In this document: in pieces, positions 39,079-47,755 of the stretch
Layout of the letters: the number at the start of each line of letters is the position of its first letter
How positions within the stretch are numbered: position 1 is the first letter of the stretch
Assembly (NCBI RefSeq): GCF_009649845.1
Contig: NZ_WJIE01000021.1
Span: 1 to 64,000 of the forward strand
Source of the DNA: Polyangium spumosum
GTDB lineage: Bacteria; Myxococcota_A; Polyangia; Polyangiales; Polyangiaceae
Length of the DNA stretch: 64,000 bases
Direction: 5' to 3'
The notes under the pieces: generated by a model
The model's input: the letters and a program-made list of their open reading frames with translations, nothing else
Told to the model about the DNA's origin: nothing
Database searches by the model: none
Program-made: the position numbers and the translations under genes

Positions 39079-40101
39079 ATGTCCGACCAAGAGCCGCAGA
39101 TGCAAGAGCCCCTCGAGCTCGCGGATTCCACTGTAGAGAGCCCCCAGATCCTCGAGCGGACGACCGCCATCGCGCGGCATCGATTCCGAGTCTGGCTTCG
39201 CAACGTCCAGTTCACCGCATACGCAACGCTGGTCTTCGTGCTTCTGGCGCTCGGCTTTTTGTGGCCGCGCATCTTCATCGTCGTCCCGTCCGGGAGCCAC
39301 GCGGTCATGTACCGATTTTTCGCGGGAGGGACGGTGACGAACCGCGTCTGGGGCGAAGGTGTGAACATCATTCCGCCGTGGGACTCGCTGACCGTTTACG
39401 AGACGCGACTGCAGCAGGAATCGCTGAAGTTCGACGTCCTCAGCGAGGAGGGGCTCAACCTGGGGGTCGAGGTCTCGATACGGTATCGGCCGAACAAGGA
39501 AATGCTCGGGTTCCTGCACCAGGACATCGGCACGGAGTATTTCAAGCGTCTCATCAAGCCCGAGGTCGAAGCCCATGTCCGGCGTACATTCGGAAACAGG
39601 CCGGCGTACGAGATTTACGCGAGCTCGCGAGACGTCCTCCAGGAGCTCGGCCAGATCCCCGTCCTCGGCAGGCTCGAGGAGAGCGACGACCACCTCTCCT
39701 CGCGTCCGTACGTCATCATTCAGGAGCTCAAGCTCATCGATATCGAGCTGCCGGCCATCGTCGAGAGCGCGATCGCGGACAAGTACAAGCAGGAACAGCT
39801 CATGCTCGAGTACCGATACAGGCTCGAGCGCGAGGAGAAAGAGGCCGAGCGAAAACGTACGGAGGCGGCCGGAATCCGGGATTACAACATCATCGCGAGC
39901 AAGCTGAACCCGGACGTGCTGCGCTGGCGGAGCATCGAGGCGACGCTCGAGCTGGCGAAGGCGCCCAGCTCGAAGGTCGTCGTCCTCGGCGGAGGGCAGG
40001 GCGCGCATTTGCTCATGAACGTCGAGCCATCGATGGCGACAGCCCCGGCCGCATCCGCTGCGCCCGCGCCCCCGGGAACCGCTGCGCCCCAAAAGCCTTG
40101 A
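39079..40101 (+). CDS. SPFH/band 7 (stomatin/prohibitin-like) membrane protein
   Basis: This 340-residue protein has one N-terminal membrane helix (about 47-66, FTAYATLVFVLLALGFLW), followed by an SPFH domain starting VVPSGSHAVMYRFF and including GVNIIPPWDSLTVYETR and VEVSIRYRPN. A long charged coiled coil (YRLEREEKEAERKRTEAAG) leads to an Ala/Pro-rich tail. Such proteins form membrane-bound oligomeric scaffolds. Its stop faces the substrate-binding-protein gene on the other strand, 27 bp away, so the plus-strand run ends here. A link to the peptide product is not evident. Confidence 0.85.
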   Translation: MSDQEPQMQEPLELADSTVESPQILERTTAIARHRFRVWLRNVQFTAYATLVFVLLALGFLWPRIFIVVPSGSHAVMYRFFAGGTVTNRVWGEGVNIIPPWDSLTVYETRLQQESLKFDVLSEEGLNLGVEVSIRYRPNKEMLGFLHQDIGTEYFKRLIKPEVEAHVRRTFGNRPAYEIYASSRDVLQELGQIPVLGRLEESDDHLSSRPYVIIQELKLIDIELPAIVESAIADKYKQEQLMLEYRYRLEREEKEAERKRTEAAGIRDYNIIASKLNPDVLRWRSIEATLELAKAPSSKVVVLGGGQGAHLLMNVEPSMATAPAASAAPAPPGTAAPQKP

Positions 40102-40128
40102 CGCGCGGCGTTCAGGCTCGAACATTCA

Positions 40129-41679
40129 TCAGTTTCGGCCGGTCGCGTCTTCCCAGGTCCGGAGGAGATCGTGCACCACCTCGCCGTCGAGGCGCGGCGG
40201 TTCGAGGATCGGGGCCTCGAACGTCACGCCGTACCGCCGGAAGCGTAGGAAAGGGTTCTGCACGCTATCGTAGCCGCGGATGGAGAGCGCGGCATCCGCA
40301 GGGCGGAAGCCGTGTTCGATGGCCTTTTTCTGCATCTCGTCGCTGCGCAGGAAGGCGATCCACTTGCCGGCGACGAGCCTCTGCGCGTCGGTGATCTCCT
40401 GGCCGAAGTCGAGGAATACGACTGGATGCTGGTTCATAAACGTCGGCTGCGGATAGAGGACCCGGACGTCGGAGAGGACGCTGGCGAACTCGTCGATCCG
40501 AGCGAGGGTGTCGAAGGCGAGGTGCTCGTACGTCGCGACGGCGTCGTAGCGCGACGAACCCACGTTGAAGAACGAATCGGTGAGGAGCTCCGTGGAGTCC
40601 GGCGGCGCGTCGAGTCCGCCTTCGCACCGCCTGAGCCAGCTGCGGAACGCCGACCGTTGCTCGCGCAGGGCGCGCAGGAAGTCCTCCGGGGTCACCTCGT
40701 TCGAGACGGGACGAATGGCTTTCGGGAGCTTGGAGCCCGTACCGTGCTTGGAAATGTTCGTATCGCCCAGACGAACCTTCGGGGGCAACACGTAATCGTA
40801 GGCCATCAGGTAAAGTGTCTCGAACCCGGATGCTGCTCGGGTCGGGGACGTGTGACCGAACTTGACGCGCCCCCAGGACTCCATCTGGTCCACGGTGGGG
40901 AAGGGTGAAGCGGACGGCGGGTTCGTGACGTCCGGGGTCGTCGCGGCCCTGGGCGCGGGCGGGGGCAGTTTCTTCGGCGCAGGGAGAAGCGGCTTGTACC
41001 AGTCAATCCACGAGCCTGGCACCATGTCCTCGATGGGCATCCCCGACAGGTCCTGCTGCGTCGGGACGGCCGCGCACATGAGCTCGGCCCATTGTCCATG
41101 CTCGTGCGAAACCTTTGCCATGACGGCCTCCACGACCTGGCGACGATCATCCCAGATGAGCAAGACCAGAGGGGATTGGACCAACGAGATCTGCTCCTCG
41201 ATGTCGAAGAGAGGTTTGCGCTGCGGATGTACCGTCTTCCAGCGGTTGTCCAGGTAGCGCAAGACGAGATCGTCGGCGGGCGCCCACAACGTCGGCGTTG
41301 CCTTTCCGCCGAGGATCGCGTCGGCCGACTCGATATCGCCCATGGCTGACAGCTTCACCTGGATGGTCGGGCAGAGTTTCGCAAAGCGATTGGCTGCTTG
41401 CTCTACCCACGCCCGCTTGTCGTCGCCATAGAGCATGCTGATGACCACCGGGCGCCCGTCCTTCGTGGGTGGGCCGCAGAGATCGGTCTGCGTGTTCGTG
41501 GTGGTCTTGACGTCGACGATGAGCGCCGTCTCGGCGTGGACCATTCGACGTTGGTCCCGTATGAACCCATACGCAATGTTGCCGAGGATCCATACCGCGA
41601 GCGCGAGGCCGCCCAGCTCCTTCCACAGACCAGGCCCTCTGTTCACGGATTCTTCGGGTCTACCGGGGGTCTTCGTCAC
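40129..41679 (-). CDS. Membrane-anchored extracellular substrate-binding-like protein
   Basis: This 516-residue protein begins with GTG at 41679, overlapping the stop of the methyltransferase gene (GTGA). One N-terminal hydrophobic helix (LGGLALAVWILGNIAYGFI) acts as signal anchor. The body resembles bacterial solute-binding proteins of the type II fold: VVISMLYGDDKRAWVEQAANRFAK with IQVKLSAMGDI, LWAPADD, VQSPLVLLIWDD and, near the end, RLVAGKWIAFLRSDEMQKKAIEHGFRPAD. A Pro-rich linker (PAPKKLPPPAPR) interrupts the middle. No permease genes accompany it. Proteins of this kind without a transporter often serve as extracytoplasmic sensors or with VWA-type systems. Function unassigned. Confidence 0.7.
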   Translation of the reverse strand: MTKTPGRPEESVNRGPGLWKELGGLALAVWILGNIAYGFIRDQRRMVHAETALIVDVKTTTNTQTDLCGPPTKDGRPVVISMLYGDDKRAWVEQAANRFAKLCPTIQVKLSAMGDIESADAILGGKATPTLWAPADDLVLRYLDNRWKTVHPQRKPLFDIEEQISLVQSPLVLLIWDDRRQVVEAVMAKVSHEHGQWAELMCAAVPTQQDLSGMPIEDMVPGSWIDWYKPLLPAPKKLPPPAPRAATTPDVTNPPSASPFPTVDQMESWGRVKFGHTSPTRAASGFETLYLMAYDYVLPPKVRLGDTNISKHGTGSKLPKAIRPVSNEVTPEDFLRALREQRSAFRSWLRRCEGGLDAPPDSTELLTDSFFNVGSSRYDAVATYEHLAFDTLARIDEFASVLSDVRVLYPQPTFMNQHPVVFLDFGQEITDAQRLVAGKWIAFLRSDEMQKKAIEHGFRPADAALSIRGYDSVQNPFLRFRRYGVTFEAPILEPPRLDGEVVHDLLRTWEDATGRN

Positions 41680-42548
41680 GGTCCACTTGCTCGAAGCATG
41701 ATTTCTTCAGCGGGAAGGTCCCAGTAATCTGCGTAGGTCTTTTTCGACGTTTCGACCTTCAGGCTCTTCTGACCCAGGTGGTAGTGGATCATGCACAGAT
41801 GCACGTGCGTTGCGCCGGTGCGGCGGGCCATCTCGCGCAAGCCATCGACCTGCTCGACGGTGCCCATGTTCTTGCCGGCCAGGCGATCCATGATCGCGTC
41901 GAAGGTCATCGTGAAGGGGTTCTGGACGATGCGCGTCGATCCGCGCAGGTGTTTCTGGACGAGATCGATGAGAAACGTCGGGGACTTCGCGTCGCCGGGC
42001 GCCGCCGTCACGATCTGCGCGTGGCCCTCGTCCGTGAGGTGCGCGTCGAGGCCCACGAAGAGCTTCTCCAGGAAGTCGAGACCGTACGGTCCGGCCGCAG
42101 AGTGATGGAAGTATTGCATACCCGGCGGCGTTGGCTCGAACGGCGGGTTCGACATGACGTAATCGAAGCGCCTGCCTGCGAGGGGCAGAAAGAGCTGATC
42201 ATTGCCGTCGACGATGGCGATTCTGTCCGCGACGCCGTTCAGCATCGCATTGAAACCAGCGAAGATCTTCGCCCGCGGGTTGATCTCGAGGGCCGTCACG
42301 TACCTCGCGCCAGCGCGCGCCGCGCCGATCGAGAGCACGCCCGAGCCGATGCCGATCTCGAGCACCTCGGCGCCTCGAATTCGGTCATGCGCGAGTTCGT
42401 CGAGGAAAAATTGCTGTTCGGCGAAGAGGGGAAAGACCTGATCGATGGCCGGATAGTCGAGTCTGTCCGTGACGACGTAGAGGCCGTCAATCCGATTCAG
42501 GCGTTTGTCGGCGAGCGCCACACGCAGGCTGGATTCGAGCCCGTTCAT
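41676..42548 (-). CDS. Class I SAM-dependent methyltransferase (PrmC/N6-type NPPF motif)
   Basis: This 290-residue protein has SAM-binding motif I VLEIGIGSGVLSIGAA (about residue 62), motif II acidic residue in TALEINPRA, and the catalytic NPPF (SNPPFEPTPPG, about 135), which is typical of N-methyltransferases acting on glutamine, adenine or guanine amino groups. ATG 42548 was chosen as the first Met before the conserved part and 8 bp after the amine oxidase stop; the frame is open upstream inside that gene. It overlaps the next gene by 4 bp. Substrate unknown; it could be a tailoring enzyme for a small molecule or a housekeeping RNA/protein methylase. Confidence 0.78.
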   Translation of the reverse strand: MNGLESSLRVALADKRLNRIDGLYVVTDRLDYPAIDQVFPLFAEQQFFLDELAHDRIRGAEVLEIGIGSGVLSIGAARAGARYVTALEINPRAKIFAGFNAMLNGVADRIAIVDGNDQLFLPLAGRRFDYVMSNPPFEPTPPGMQYFHHSAAGPYGLDFLEKLFVGLDAHLTDEGHAQIVTAAPGDAKSPTFLIDLVQKHLRGSTRIVQNPFTMTFDAIMDRLAGKNMGTVEQVDGLREMARRTGATHVHLCMIHYHLGQKSLKVETSKKTYADYWDLPAEEIMLRASGP

Positions 42549-42556
42549 GCTGGAAA

Positions 42557-44044
42557 TCAACCCGATTTCGCGGGTGCGGGGATGGCGCCGCTCTCGCGCA
42601 GGATCGCCGCTACCTCGGAGGCGACTCGCTCTCCGGCGCGAACGGCGCCTTCCATGAATCCATCGAACTCGGCGGATGTCTCCGAGCCGCCCCAATGAAT
42701 GCGACCAACGGGCTGGCGCAGGGCGGGACCATATTTGCTGAGGACGCCAGGCGCGAGCGGCGACGCGCACCCGGTCGACCATTCTTCGGTGAGCCAATCC
42801 ATCTCCACGAAGTTGATGGCGTCGAGGGCCTCTTCTCCGAAGAAACTCACGAGGGACTGGGTGACGACCTCCTTGCGGTCGTCCACGGTGGCGGGTAGCT
42901 CTTCACCTGCACCGAAGGCCACGAGGACACCTGGTGTGCCGGCCGCTGGCGTGCTGTCGAAGATGAAGTCCACCACGACGCCATCTCCGACCGCCGTGCC
43001 GTTGAGCCTGTTGTTGCGCCAAAATGGCGTCTTGTACACGATGTGCGCCTTGTAATCCGGCGAGCCCGTCCAGTTTGAGATGAGCCCCGCCTTGAGCTCG
43101 GGCAGCTCGGGCTCGAACTCGATGCGTCGAGCGTCCGCGGGCATCATCGCCACGATTACATGACCGCACTCGATCGACAGACGCTCGGTTTCGACGCGCA
43201 CCGGGCCCGCCGGATCATCCACGATGCGCGTCACGGGGGAAGCGAGCAACACCTGGTCCCCGAGCGCCTCCGCCATCTTCACCGAGAGCATCTGCGAGCC
43301 GCCGCTGAACGAGACATCTTGGCTGTCCGAGATGGCCATCAAACGCTCGAGCCCGCCGACGGATTTGACGGCAGCGACGAACCGCAAAAGCGAGATGTCG
43401 TACGGCTGGCAGCCGAACGTGAAGTCGATGGCGAGATCGATGTCGCGCCGGCCCCAGACGGTCGACGAGTTGTCCGCGAGCCAGTGGGCCATCGAGACTT
43501 CATCGTACTCGGCCGCACGCGGCGCGTCCCACGGCGCGCCCACCGGGAGCTCGGCCGCCATCCCCTCGAGTTTGTCCCTCAGCTGCCTGAGCTCCCGCGC
43601 CTCGGCGCGCGAGAAGAGCCGGCCCGTCCCGGCCACGCGGACGCCGTCGAAGAGGAACACCGGGTTTCCCTTGGACTCCGCCGCGTCCACGGTGCCGACG
43701 CCGAGCTCCTCCGCGAGCGCCAGGATGCGCGTGTGCTTCGGGCTCACCCAGGCCCCTCCGCCGTCGACCATCACGCCTTGGCTGACCTCCTGGCTGATGG
43801 TCAAACCTCCGACCCGGTTTCGAGCTTCGACCACGACGACGGAGCCGACGCCCGCCTTCCGTAGCTCCCGCGCGGCGACGAGCCCTGACAAACCAGCGCC
43901 GACCACGACGACGCCCGCCGTCCTCCTCTCCAGCGGGGCGGACCGAGCGCAACCACCGCGTCCGCAGCCGAGGAGAAGGCCGCCTCCAAGACTCGCCGCG
44001 CCACGGAGGAAGGACCTTCGCGTGAAGGGTGGACGTAATCTCAT
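42557..44044 (-). CDS. Tat-exported FAD-dependent amine oxidase
   Basis: This 495-residue flavin monoamine oxidase family protein has a twin-arginine signal RRSFLRG at residues 9-15, followed by a Gly/Leu-rich stretch ending LLLGC, a possible lipobox, so it may be a Tat lipoprotein. The FAD-binding VVVGAGLSGLVAAREL with downstream VVVEARNRVGG is the dinucleotide-binding and GG motif pair of the family. A C-terminal GRIHWGGSETSAEFDGFMEGAV matches the conserved flavin-contact segment. ATG 44044 is preferred over the GTG at 44056 because it starts the compact Tat leader. First gene of a tight operon with the methyltransferase and the binding protein. Substrate unknown. Confidence 0.87.
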   Translation of the reverse strand: MRLRPPFTRRSFLRGAASLGGGLLLGCGRGGCARSAPLERRTAGVVVVGAGLSGLVAARELRKAGVGSVVVVEARNRVGGLTISQEVSQGVMVDGGGAWVSPKHTRILALAEELGVGTVDAAESKGNPVFLFDGVRVAGTGRLFSRAEARELRQLRDKLEGMAAELPVGAPWDAPRAAEYDEVSMAHWLADNSSTVWGRRDIDLAIDFTFGCQPYDISLLRFVAAVKSVGGLERLMAISDSQDVSFSGGSQMLSVKMAEALGDQVLLASPVTRIVDDPAGPVRVETERLSIECGHVIVAMMPADARRIEFEPELPELKAGLISNWTGSPDYKAHIVYKTPFWRNNRLNGTAVGDGVVVDFIFDSTPAAGTPGVLVAFGAGEELPATVDDRKEVVTQSLVSFFGEEALDAINFVEMDWLTEEWSTGCASPLAPGVLSKYGPALRQPVGRIHWGGSETSAEFDGFMEGAVRAGERVASEVAAILRESGAIPAPAKSG

Positions 44045-44477
44045 GCGCCGCTGCACGTCACGCCTCGCTTTCCCATCGAACGCACGGGCTCGCCCCCGTC
44101 CCCTTGGCCTCGAGAAACGGGGATCGCGCCGGCTTCGAGGCCGGTTGCCCCATTCATGATGGAAGTAAGACCGGCTGGTCGGCAGCGGTGACTCTCACCT
44201 TTTCGGAGCCTCATGGAGCAAGGACCCTGAGCTCTGTAACACGCTCCGTCCCGCGTGCGCAAGGGGGAAGTCTCGGCGACGCCGGCCGGGGAAACGAGGA
44301 AACGAAAATCATGTGAATGGGGAAAGCCACCCGCGCCGAGCCCCATCTCACCCAAACTCTCGGCATTGGCTCCGCACGCGCGAGGTTTCACCTTGACATG
44401 CACATCTACGCAAGCCGACTCGCCTTTTTCCGCGGGCAACCGCGCCGAGCGAGCGCTCTCCAGGGACGTGAGCGACA
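44045..44477. other. Intergenic stretch, no gene seen
   Basis: This lies upstream of the amine oxidase operon (minus) and downstream of the ABC1-like gene (minus). Open frames here have no motif or ribosome site. A short hairpin CCGGC-TTCGAG-GCCGG near 44135 has no T-run. A TTGACA hexamer at 44393 (plus) has no convincing -10 and no gene behind it. Confidence 0.4.
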
Positions 44478-45533
44478 TCAAGGAGGGCGCCGCTCAATGG
44501 AGAATGGCCGCCTCGCCTGGGAGACGGGAGTGAGCCCTTTGTCGAGCGCACCGATCGCGCCGAAATCGAGGAGCGCGATCCGGTTCTTGCGGAGCAACAT
44601 GATCTCCCCCGGGACGAGCTTGCCCCGCGACGCCTGGCCTCGGAGGAGTGGCGCGATCTCGCCCTGGGTGAGCCGGCGACAGAGCTTCTTCAGGTGGACG
44701 CGATTTTCTTTGCGCCATCGCTTGGCTCGCTTCGGGTCGAGCGCGCTCGTGCGGGCATAATCCGACAAAAGCACGCCGTCGACGAACTCCATCACGAGGA
44801 CGCGCCGGGAACAGTATCGAGAGAAAACCTTGGGCACATACGCCCTACGGGTCGGGAGCGCGCGCCGCGTCGCTCGTATCGCGGCGGCCTCGACGCGGTA
44901 ATCGAGCTCGCCCTCGAGCGTGCTCACGAGCATCGAATGAATATCGGAGGCCTGGGCGCGGGTGACGATGCGAAAACATCGACAGAATCGCAATGCCGCC
45001 TCGATGAGCGCCGCGTCGCGCGTGAATGCGGCATCGACGCCGGGTCTTTGAACTTTGACAGCAATCTTCACGTCGCGGTCCACGAGCCACGCCACGTGGA
45101 CCTGACCGATCGAGGTGACGGCGATGGGTACGACGTCGAACTCGCGAAAGGCTTCCTTCACGGGTCGCGCAAGTTCTTGCTCGATGATGCGCACGACGGC
45201 ATCGGCATGGAATGCGAACGCCCAGTCATGGATTTGGCAGAGTTCCTCGCAAAATGCATTCGAGAAGGCGCTTCTGTGTGTGGCGACGCGCTGGCCGACT
45301 TTGATCCATAAGCCGCCGAGGCGCTCCAGCTCTCCCCGGACGAGCTGCCCGAGGTAGAGCGGCGTACTCTTCGTGCCCGGCCGCCCGAGCCGCATCCAGC
45401 ACAAGTGCCAGGAGATTCGTAGGAGCAGCCAGGCAACGAAGAGCCAGCGAGGGATACGTACTTGCGGGGGAGGAAGGTTCGTATCGCTTGTCGGGATCGA
45501 AAGCGGGGTAGGAATGTCCTTCGCTCTCAACAT
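44478..45533 (-). CDS. ABC1/UbiB-fold protein lacking the catalytic loop (pseudokinase), short C-terminus
   Basis: This 351-residue ABC1/AarF/UbiB family protein has an N-terminal KxGQ-type segment WIKVGQRVATH with FCEELCQIHD, the Ala-rich-loop position AVTSIGQVH, the ATP-contact Lys in IAVKVQRPG, VLVMEFVDGV, and the DFG in ALLDFGAIGALDK. The catalytic H-x-D-P-H-P-G-N segment that should precede the DFG is replaced by RGQASRGK, so the catalytic Asp and metal-binding Asn are gone. The family normally continues for well over 100 residues after DFG; here only about 20 follow. Either a degenerate gene or a true pseudokinase. It follows the two small basic genes on the same strand. Confidence 0.7.
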   Translation of the reverse strand: MLRAKDIPTPLSIPTSDTNLPPPQVRIPRWLFVAWLLLRISWHLCWMRLGRPGTKSTPLYLGQLVRGELERLGGLWIKVGQRVATHRSAFSNAFCEELCQIHDWAFAFHADAVVRIIEQELARPVKEAFREFDVVPIAVTSIGQVHVAWLVDRDVKIAVKVQRPGVDAAFTRDAALIEAALRFCRCFRIVTRAQASDIHSMLVSTLEGELDYRVEAAAIRATRRALPTRRAYVPKVFSRYCSRRVLVMEFVDGVLLSDYARTSALDPKRAKRWRKENRVHLKKLCRRLTQGEIAPLLRGQASRGKLVPGEIMLLRKNRIALLDFGAIGALDKGLTPVSQARRPFSIERRPP

Positions 45534-45633
45534 CGCTCAGGGGGCGGCGCGCCCTGGGGAGCACGGCGGATGTGTAGAAGCGGGGGGCGACGGGAGCTCT
45601 GTGCCGCGGCCGAGAAAGACCGAGGCGCTCGGC

Positions 45634-45918
45634 TCAGCCGAGGCCCCACATCTTGCCGTACTTGCGCTTCTTCTTCTTCTCGCGGACGACCACGACGACG
45701 GTCTGCGCGTCGGATGGGATGGCCTTGGCCGCGATCCCTTCTTCCAGGACGTCCGTGATGCGGTCCATGAGCGCGCCGGGGTGGCCCTTGCGGAGCTTCT
45801 TGACCTGACGGCGCTTCTTCTTGCCGAGGTCGATGATGATCGGCTCGCGCCGCTCGGGCGCGAGGGCTGCCGCCGCGGGGGCGGCGAGCTTGCTGTTCTG
45901 TGCGGTTTCGTTAGCCAT
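45634..45918 (-). CDS. Small basic protein, DUF6200-like
   Basis: This 94-residue protein starts with ATG at 45918 after a 59-bp gap from the previous small gene. The core EPIIIDLGKKKRRQVKKLRKG, an acidic helix (LMDRITDVLEEG), and a beta strand QTVVVVVREKKKKRKYG look like the small myxobacterial family I know as DUF6200 (from memory, unchecked). The C-terminus ends KYGKMWGLG. No membrane segment. The highly basic ends suggest nucleic-acid, membrane or partner binding. Function unknown. Confidence 0.65.
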   Translation of the reverse strand: MANETAQNSKLAAPAAAALAPERREPIIIDLGKKKRRQVKKLRKGHPGALMDRITDVLEEGIAAKAIPSDAQTVVVVVREKKKKRKYGKMWGLG

Positions 45919-45977
45919 TTGTCATCCCATCACTTTCTCGATGAGCGGAGCTCGAGGCACCGTCAGGGTGGAACTCG

Positions 45978-46301
45978 TCAGAAGAGGCTGCTCAGCTTGA
46001 AGCGCTTGCGGCCCTTGCGCACCGCGCTGAACGTGTTCTTCGACAGGTCCTTGAGCCAGCCGTCCTTCTTCTTTCGGTTCGAGCGCCGGTGCCTCTTGAG
46101 GTACTCGCCGTAGATCGAGCCGCCGGAACGGGCGCTGCGGCGGGCGATCTTCTCGAGGAGCTTGACGCTCTTCGACTGCTTCTTCTGCTTGCGCTTCTTG
46201 CCCTTGATCTCGATCACGGTGCCGTTGCCGGCCGCGAGCTGCGTGCTCCGCGGAATCACGATCCGCTTGACGCCTTTGATTCTAATTTGCCTGACTTCCA
46301 T
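45978..46301 (-). CDS. Small very basic protein, DUF6312-like
   Basis: This 107-residue protein starts at ATG 46301 with a good ribosome site (GGGAGG 7 bp upstream), which decides against the longer in-frame start at 46391. It begins MEVRQIRIKGVKRIVI and is followed by a Lys-rich helix (KGKKRKQKKQSK) and the segment YLKRHRRSNRKKKDGWLKDL, which resembles small myxobacterial proteins I remember as DUF6312. It is first in a minus-strand set with the DUF6200-like and ABC1-like genes. Its start faces the KAS III promoter region 420 bp away. Function unknown. Confidence 0.65.
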   Translation of the reverse strand: MEVRQIRIKGVKRIVIPRSTQLAAGNGTVIEIKGKKRKQKKQSKSVKLLEKIARRSARSGGSIYGEYLKRHRRSNRKKKDGWLKDLSKNTFSAVRKGRKRFKLSSLF

Positions 46302-46721
46302 TGATGCCTCCCAAGGAGGGTGCCCTCTCGCCGAGAGATCCGGGGGCGTGGCCTCGATGTCATCGAAGCGCGCATCCGTGGGCGCCTCCAACGAAAAACC
46401 ACCAGACTGTAACGGCTACTTCGCGCCGCGTCTACAATCATTCTGCTTCATTTGCCACCCTTACCCTGGGGCCCCTCGTCGCCCCGAGCGTGCCGCACCC
46501 CGCGCAGAGACGAAAGTACTTTGTACGCTGTCATGCTTCACTCTTGACGGTCTGTGGAATGTTTGCTGACCACCCCGTCACGGGTACCAGCAGATGAACG
46601 TTCCTCAACTGTCAAGTCGGAAAATGCTGTCCGTGTGTACTTTGTGTTGCATGTGAGAAAAATGCAGGGGGAGCGAGCGCTGCTGTTGCGGATGTTGAGC
46701 GTGTCTGGGACGGAGTGACGC
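46302..46721. other. Divergent intergenic region
   Basis: About 420 bp between the DUF6312-like start (minus) and the KAS III promoter (plus). Frames crossing it are shadows without motifs. It is somewhat AT-richer around 46600-46680 than its surroundings, as expected of a control region. A TTGACG at 46543 lacks a clear -10. No RNA gene recognised. Confidence 0.4.
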
Positions 46722-46752
46722 TTGACATGCTTCCGGGTCTGGTGGTTAGAAT
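46722..46752 (+). promoter_or_regulatory. Sigma70-like promoter of the KAS III-ACP operon
   Basis: A perfect -35 TTGACA (46722-46727) is followed after 19 bp by TAGAAT (46747-46752), five of six bases of the consensus -10 (TTAGAA at 18 bp is the alternative). Transcription would start near 46760, upstream of the ribosome site and ATG at 46802. Such a good match is rare in this GC-rich sequence. Confidence 0.55.
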
Positions 46753-46801
46753 TATGTCCGTATCCACCCGTACCGGCACTCCGGAGCGCCGCGAGGTAGC
46801 C

Positions 46802-47755
46802 ATGCAAGACCCCCGTATCCGCATCACTCATGTCGGGACCTATGTCCCCACGCGGCGCGTGTCGAACGAGGACAGGCTGGCAGAGTTCGGGTTCGATGCG
46901 GAATTTCTGCGCAAAAAACTCGGCATTGCGATGCGAGCAGAAAAGGAGCCCGCCGAGGATACGAGCGACCTGTGCGTGGCGGCGTTCGCCGATATCGAGC
47001 GGCGCGCGAAGTTCTCCCGCTCGGAGATCGAGCTCTGCTGCGTCGTCACCCAGAACCCCGATCAGAAAGTTCCCCACACCGCGGCCATCGTCCACCACAA
47101 ACTCGGCCTCTCGAAGGGCTGCATGACCTTCGACATCTCCCAGGGCTGCGCAGGGTATGTCCACGCCCTCGCGCTCGCGAGTGCCATGATGGAACGGTTC
47201 GGGCTGAAGAACGCGCTCGTCTTCACCTCGGATCCGTATTCGAAAATCGTCGACCCGAACGACAAAGGCACGGCGCTCATCTTCGGCGATGCCGCGTCGG
47301 TATCGCTCCTGTCCACGAGCGGCGCAGGGTACCGGCTCGTCGATGCGACCTTCGGCACCGAGCCCGGCACCACGGAGTGCCTCCACACGCGCGACGGCGC
47401 GCTGAAGATGGACGGCGCCTCGGTGCTCTTCCACGCGACCCATGAGGTGCCGGCCAGCGTCCGCTCGCTGCTCGCGAAGAACGGGAAAACCCTCGACGAC
47501 GTCGGCCTCGTCCTCTTGCACCCGGGCTCGAAGCGGGTCGTCGATCTCATCAGGAAGAGTCTGCAGCTCGACGACGCCAAGGTGCCGTTCGAGATCGCCG
47601 AGGTCGGCAATACGGTCTCATCATCCATCCCGCTCGTGCTCCAGCAGCACGTCAGCCGGAAAAAGCACGACCTTCTGATGCTCAGCGGCTTCGGCGTGGG
47701 TTTTTCGTGGGGAACATGCATTTTGCAATTGCAAAACGATGAGGAGAAGCATTGA
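46802..47755 (+). CDS. Beta-ketoacyl-ACP synthase III-like condensing enzyme
   Basis: This 317-residue thiolase-fold protein of the FabH group has the active-site triad complete: Cys 116 in DISQGCAGYVHAL, His 240 in LLHPGSKRV and Asn 270 in VGNTVSSSIP. It begins ITHVGTYVPTRRVSNED, typical of the family. ATG 46802 has a GAGGT ribosome site and lies behind a clear promoter; an in-frame ATG at 46754 would start inside the -10 region. The stop overlaps the ACP start (TGATG). Next to a free ACP and close to a PKS whose first domain is a carrier, it plausibly makes or transfers a starter acyl unit; some relatives instead form esters or amides. Confidence 0.87.
   Translation: MQDPRIRITHVGTYVPTRRVSNEDRLAEFGFDAEFLRKKLGIAMRAEKEPAEDTSDLCVAAFADIERRAKFSRSEIELCCVVTQNPDQKVPHTAAIVHHKLGLSKGCMTFDISQGCAGYVHALALASAMMERFGLKNALVFTSDPYSKIVDPNDKGTALIFGDAASVSLLSTSGAGYRLVDATFGTEPGTTECLHTRDGALKMDGASVLFHATHEVPASVRSLLAKNGKTLDDVGLVLLHPGSKRVVDLIRKSLQLDDAKVPFEIAEVGNTVSSSIPLVLQQHVSRKKHDLLMLSGFGVGFSWGTCILQLQNDEEKH

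Noticed and set aside
44041-44481. Minus-strand frame as the missing C-terminus of the ABC1-like gene
   Set aside because: Its translation has no similarity to the post-DFG part of the family, so a simple frameshift does not explain the short protein.
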